From NCBI RefSeq assembly GCF_002966125.1, contig NZ_CP027062.1:62001-126000 (forward strand): 64,000 nt of DNA. The letters run 5' to 3'. The number at the start of each line of letters is the position of its first letter. Within the stretch, counting starts at the first letter, position 1. Below the pieces are notes generated by a model. The model saw only the letters and a program-made list of their open reading frames with translations, was not told the origin of the DNA and searched no databases. Source of the stretch: Pukyongia salina (lineage in GTDB: Bacteria > Bacteroidota > Bacteroidia > Flavobacteriales > Flavobacteriaceae). The translations under genes were made by a program, and so were the position numbers. Below are positions 60,635 through 64,000 of this stretch, in pieces.

Positions 60635-61510
60635 TTATTCTTTCCTACCGGCCTTGAACAAAAAATCCTTTTCGGCTTTTGTAAGGCTGTCGTAACCACT
60701 CTTTCCTATTTTATCCAGAATGGCATCCACCTTCTTCTGGTGGTTGGATTTATCAAATTCTTTTGCGCCACCGCTCTTTTTTGGTGTTCGGTGTACTTTT
60801 TTAAATGGTTTCTGTTTTCTGGTTTTAAAGAGGTTTTCAAACCAATCCAGTATATTTTCAAACCACTTACCTATGTCGTTACCTTTTGCCAGTTGTACAG
60901 CATATACATAACCAAACACAGCGCCACCCAAATGGGCCAGAAGGCCGCCTGCGTTATCCGATGTAGATAACCGTATTAGATCTGCCAGTATAAGGAAAAC
61001 GGCAATATGCCATAGTTTAATATTGAACATGAAAATTCGCAGCTGCGTATTGGGCGAATAAGTGGCGATAAACGCCATGAGGGCAGTTACCGCTCCCGAG
61101 GCGCCAAGCAGAAAACCGCGCTTGTTCTCGAAGACCGGAAATACATTATAAGACAATACAAAGAACAGCCCCCCGAAAATAGCGCCCAGCAAATAGATGG
61201 TTAAAAGCCTTTTACCCGAAAAGAGATTGAGGATGATCCGGCCAAACATATACAGCCATATCATATTAAACAGTATATGCAAGAAGCTAAAATGCACAAA
61301 ACTGTAGGTAATAAAAGCCCAGGGTTGCAGGATGAATTCTGAAACTCCTTCCGGCAGCGTAAACCATTTGGTGAGATCGGCAGGGTTTAACTGCATAAAA
61401 AAGGCCGTAAGCCTGAATGCCAGGAACAGTACAGAGTTTATGATTATGAGTTTCATAACCATATCGGCCGTTTTGTATTTATATGTCAAACTCGAAGCTG
61501 CCATCGTCAA
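60635..61510 (-). CDS. Rhomboid-family intramembrane serine protease (copy 2)
   Basis: 291 aa with six membrane segments. Catalytic Ser in LGASGAVTALMAF (about 150) and His in AHLGGAVFGY (about 208), and HILFNMIWLYMFG loop. A 70-residue basic cytoplasmic tail (KTRKQKPFKKVHRTPKK) is present. Start overlaps the first rhomboid's stop by 4 bp. Cleaves membrane protein substrates; target unknown. Confidence 0.88.
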   Translation of the reverse strand: MTMAASSLTYKYKTADMVMKLIIINSVLFLAFRLTAFFMQLNPADLTKWFTLPEGVSEFILQPWAFITYSFVHFSFLHILFNMIWLYMFGRIILNLFSGKRLLTIYLLGAIFGGLFFVLSYNVFPVFENKRGFLLGASGAVTALMAFIATYSPNTQLRIFMFNIKLWHIAVFLILADLIRLSTSDNAGGLLAHLGGAVFGYVYAVQLAKGNDIGKWFENILDWFENLFKTRKQKPFKKVHRTPKKSGGAKEFDKSNHQKKVDAILDKIGKSGYDSLTKAEKDFLFKAGRKE

Positions 61511-62244
61511 TACAATCTGCTGTTGTCGAAACTATTCTTTTTCCAGTACCAGGCCATGATAAAACCAAAGAGTGCGCCACCTATATGTGCCCAATGGGCG
61601 ATTCCCATAGCAGATCCAGTAAAGCCAAACACAAGGTCCATCACTATGAGTCCGGGTACGAAATACTTGGCCTTTATAGGGATAGGAAGGAAGATCAGCA
61701 TCAATTCGATATTAGGGAACATAATGGCAAAGGCTACCAAAATACCATAAATTGCACCCGATGCCCCCACCGCAGGTATATTAAAACTTTCGGCCATGCG
61801 CTCTATAGAATCCATGGAAACCGATTCTAACACGGCCCTGGACCCTCCGTTATCGCCTGCCAGGTAATTGGCCAGTTCGGTAGGAGACCAACCTGCCTGT
61901 ATCAAAGCCTCCGAAACAGTACTCACATTGTAATAGTTCACTAAGGAGTGTATAAGGGCTGCACCCAGGCCTGCCGAGAAATAAAAGAACAGGAATTTCT
62001 TTCGGCCCCAGCGCATTTCAAGCGGGGTTCCAAACGCCCAAAGGGCATACATATTAAAAAGGATATGCCATAAGCCGCCATGCATGAACATATGCGTGAT
62101 AGGCTGCCAGATCTGGAAATTGGGATTATCGAAATAATAAAGTGAGAAGAGGCGGTACGCCACTTCCTGGTTCATCAAAGTACCCGCGAAAAAGATCACG
62201 TTTACAACGATCAAGACTTTTATGGTTTCAGATATTCTTCCCAT
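61507..62244 (-). CDS. Rhomboid-family intramembrane serine protease (copy 1)
   Basis: 245 aa, six membrane segments. HILFNMYALWAFG loop with the His near 57-58; Ser in VGASGAIYGILVAF (about 161); His in AHWAHIGGALFGF (about 216). No long tail. Start codon abuts the mutL stop. The two adjacent rhomboids differ, so they are old paralogues with different substrates. Confidence 0.9.
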   Translation of the reverse strand: MGRISETIKVLIVVNVIFFAGTLMNQEVAYRLFSLYYFDNPNFQIWQPITHMFMHGGLWHILFNMYALWAFGTPLEMRWGRKKFLFFYFSAGLGAALIHSLVNYYNVSTVSEALIQAGWSPTELANYLAGDNGGSRAVLESVSMDSIERMAESFNIPAVGASGAIYGILVAFAIMFPNIELMLIFLPIPIKAKYFVPGLIVMDLVFGFTGSAMGIAHWAHIGGALFGFIMAWYWKKNSFDNSRLY

Positions 62245-64000
62245 CTACATAAAGCGTTTTTCAAGTTCTGTTACATCCAACGTAATTAATACAGGGGTAT
62301 TGTCGGGAGACACGGTAGGTTCTTTACAAGCAAAGAGCCTGTTTACCAAATGTTCTCTCTCTTCCTTGTTTAAGGATGTTCCGCTTTTTATTGCCATGGC
62401 CCTGGCCATACTCTTAGCCAGCAGGTCGTTAAGGCTGAAACCGGCATCCGGGACATCATCTCGTATATCGGTGATCAATTGCTCGAGCACCGCGCCTGCG
62501 TTGGAATTGTTCAGGCCGACAGGGATTCCGCTTATGCTTATTTTTTCTTCTGAAAAGTCTTCAAACAAAAATCCTGTGTGTTCTAATTGCTCTTTCACCT
62601 TCCGAAGTATTTCAAGATCGGGCTTGGTAAGCGCTATTTCAAGGGGAAATAATAATTGCTGACTCACAGCTTCCTTCACTGTTATATTCCGAAGGAATTC
62701 CTCGTAAAGCACCCGTTGATGCGCCAAATGCTGATGTATCACCATCATCCCGCTTTTAATGGGGCTAATGATATATTTATTCTGAAGCTGAAAGCTAATT
62801 TGTGCCGTCTCGGTTTCCCCGGCTTCGAACATACGGCCGGTTACCTCCTCGCTTTCAAATTCTATCTGAGAGGCTGCTTCGGTTGAAGGCACCGCCTCAA
62901 AGTCGTCTTTTAACCCTACATATAGCGATTCCCATCCTGCCGATTTCTCTTTATAACCGGTGTAAGCTCCTCCTTTAGAGCCTCCCCCCGATTTGAACGG
63001 ATTAAAATTCCTATCCACTTCGATGGTGGGTGCCACAGGGCTTTTCTTGCTGTATTCGTATGGAGTTTCGAAGCCAGCATCTTTATTGAAATCCAGTACC
63101 GGGGCAATACTAAACTGTCCCAGGCTGTGCTTTACCGTAGCTCTAAGCATGGCGTAAATAGCATGCTCATCGTCAAATTTGATCTCTGTCTTGGTAGGGT
63201 GAATATTGATATCTATAGAGGTAGGCTCTACTTCCAGGAAGAGAAAATAACCCGGATGCGTACCCTCCTTCACCAGGCCTTCAAAGGCCGACGAAACGGC
63301 ATGATGCAGGTACGGACTCTTGATAAAACGGTCGTTCACAAAGAAGAACTGCTCTCCCCTGCTCTTTCGAGCATATTCGGGCTTGAGCACAAAGCCACTC
63401 ACTTTTACTATTTCGGTTTCTTCCGAAACAGGAACCAGTTTCTCGTTGGTCTTATTTCCGAAGATATTTACAATACGCTGCCTGATATTACTCTCCGGCA
63501 GATTGAAGACATCACTTCCGTTATGGGTCATGGTAAATGCTACCTGCGGATGTGCCAGTGCCACACGATGAAACTCATCGATGATATGGCGGGTTTCTAC
63601 AGGGTTGCTTTTCAGAAAATTTCTACGGGCAGGAATATTGTAAAACAGGTTCTTCACAGAAATAGTGGTTCCCTTTGCCACCACCTCTGCCTCCTGCGAA
63701 ACCACCTTGCTACCTTCAATGCAAATGCGGGTTCCCACCTCGGTGGCCGCTGTACGGGATTTTAGTTCTACATGGGCAATGGCAGCAATGGAAGCCAACG
63801 CCTCCCCGCGAAATCCTTTGGTATGCAGGTTAAACAGGTCCTCTGCCGTTTTTATCTTGGAAGTGGCATGACGCTCGAAACTAAGACGGGCGTCTGTAGG
63901 ACTCATTCCTATTCCGTTATCGGTTACCTGAACCAGGGTCTTTCCGGCATCTTTTACTACCAGGTTTATTTTAGTAGCCTGAGCATCTATGGCATTCTCC
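62245..64000 (-). CDS. mutL: DNA mismatch repair protein MutL, C-terminal part (runs off right edge)
   Basis: The frame is open to the window edge, and the last codons encode ENAIDA and DNGIGM, the ATP-binding motifs of GHKL ATPases, so the N-terminus lies just beyond. Also visible: HATSKI (about 35 residues on), FRGEAL, and GTxxxVxxLFxNxPAR, then a C-terminal dimerisation domain. The QxxxE/CPHGRP zinc region of the endonuclease type is not obvious, so nicking activity is uncertain. Mediates strand repair with MutS. An internal ATG at 63906 is not the true start. The first rhomboid gene follows directly. Confidence 0.94.
   Translation of the reverse strand, partial: ENAIDAQATKINLVVKDAGKTLVQVTDNGIGMSPTDARLSFERHATSKIKTAEDLFNLHTKGFRGEALASIAAIAHVELKSRTAATEVGTRICIEGSKVVSQEAEVVAKGTTISVKNLFYNIPARRNFLKSNPVETRHIIDEFHRVALAHPQVAFTMTHNGSDVFNLPESNIRQRIVNIFGNKTNEKLVPVSEETEIVKVSGFVLKPEYARKSRGEQFFFVNDRFIKSPYLHHAVSSAFEGLVKEGTHPGYFLFLEVEPTSIDINIHPTKTEIKFDDEHAIYAMLRATVKHSLGQFSIAPVLDFNKDAGFETPYEYSKKSPVAPTIEVDRNFNPFKSGGGSKGGAYTGYKEKSAGWESLYVGLKDDFEAVPSTEAASQIEFESEEVTGRMFEAGETETAQISFQLQNKYIISPIKSGMMVIHQHLAHQRVLYEEFLRNITVKEAVSQQLLFPLEIALTKPDLEILRKVKEQLEHTGFLFEDFSEEKISISGIPVGLNNSNAGAVLEQLITDIRDDVPDAGFSLNDLLAKSMARAMAIKSGTSLNKEEREHLVNRLFACKEPTVSPDNTPVLITLDVTELEKRFM

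Overview
The window reads as a chromosomal segment of a Flavobacteriaceae-type Bacteroidota, probably marine. The evidence is A+T-rich DNA, promoters of the TTG / TAnnTTTG type instead of -35/-10 boxes, weak ribosome binding sites, and typical family content: FadL and porin barrels, a ResB-CcsA fusion, split methylmalonyl-CoA mutase, the parA-parB-DUF5683-dapB-lepB-WbqC order, and mutL beside two rhomboids. There are about 66 protein genes and two tRNA-Pro genes. No phage, insertion sequence or CRISPR array was seen. A lipoprotein gene and mutL run off the left and right edges.

Layout. 1-10.6 kb: stress block with Hsp20, a beta-CASP metallo-hydrolase, an ATP-cone nuclease, five double-domain universal stress proteins (Usp), a receiver-Crp hybrid regulator and its PAS histidine kinase. 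10.6-15.2 kb: TerB-like protein, lipoprotein-trxA-deoC, hibernation factor plus a sixth Usp, TauE-like permease. 15.4-23.5 kb: secreted dikinase-like protein, two penicillin-binding-type serine hydrolases and an ADP/ATP-carrier-like protein with HEAT repeats. 23.5-26.3 kb: tRNA-Pro(GGG), 84-bp tandem repeats and two unknown exported proteins. 26.3-30 kb: sulfide:quinone-reductase-like/DsrC/DsrE operon and divergent fadL. 31-41.6 kb: ECF sigma factor with DoxX, two ferredoxin-reductase-like proteins, folE, DUF4142, cupredoxin, di-heme cytochrome, ResB-CcsA and a PLP decarboxylase. 41.7-42.3 kb: 120-bp repeats and tRNA-Pro(TGG). 42.3-54 kb: sugar dehydrogenase, porin/YceI, cytochrome c, udk, ftsB-like gene, methylmalonyl-CoA mutase, dienoyl-CoA-reductase-like SDR. 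54-64 kb: parAB, DUF5683, dapB, lepB, WbqC, endonuclease-fold protein, two rhomboids, mutL.

The main discovery is two promoter-defined regulons that tie these genes together. (1) A palindrome TGAY-N4-RTCA lies with its centre 29.5 bp (once 30.5) upstream of the first T of a TAnnTTT(G/A) box, about position -41.5, in front of hsp20, three Usp units, the histidine kinase/regulator operon, the TerB-like gene, lipoprotein-trxA-deoC, hpf-usp, the SQR operon, fadL and yceI-porin. The receiver-Crp protein in the middle of the set keeps the Glu and Arg of a Crp/Fnr recognition helix that would read TGA, and its operon carries the site too. It looks like a dormancy or low-oxygen regulon. (2) Five promoters share TTGTAAC(C)-N14-GCATC (one has TCATC). 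They precede the ECF sigma gene itself, doxX, the reductase-folE operon, the DUF4142-cupredoxin-cytochrome operon, and the second reductase-decarboxylase operon. This defines an autoregulated ECF regulon for an envelope redox module of unknown purpose.

Limits: everything is read by eye. Family names rest on motifs and remembered family features; no search was run. Promoter positions are sequence inferences.
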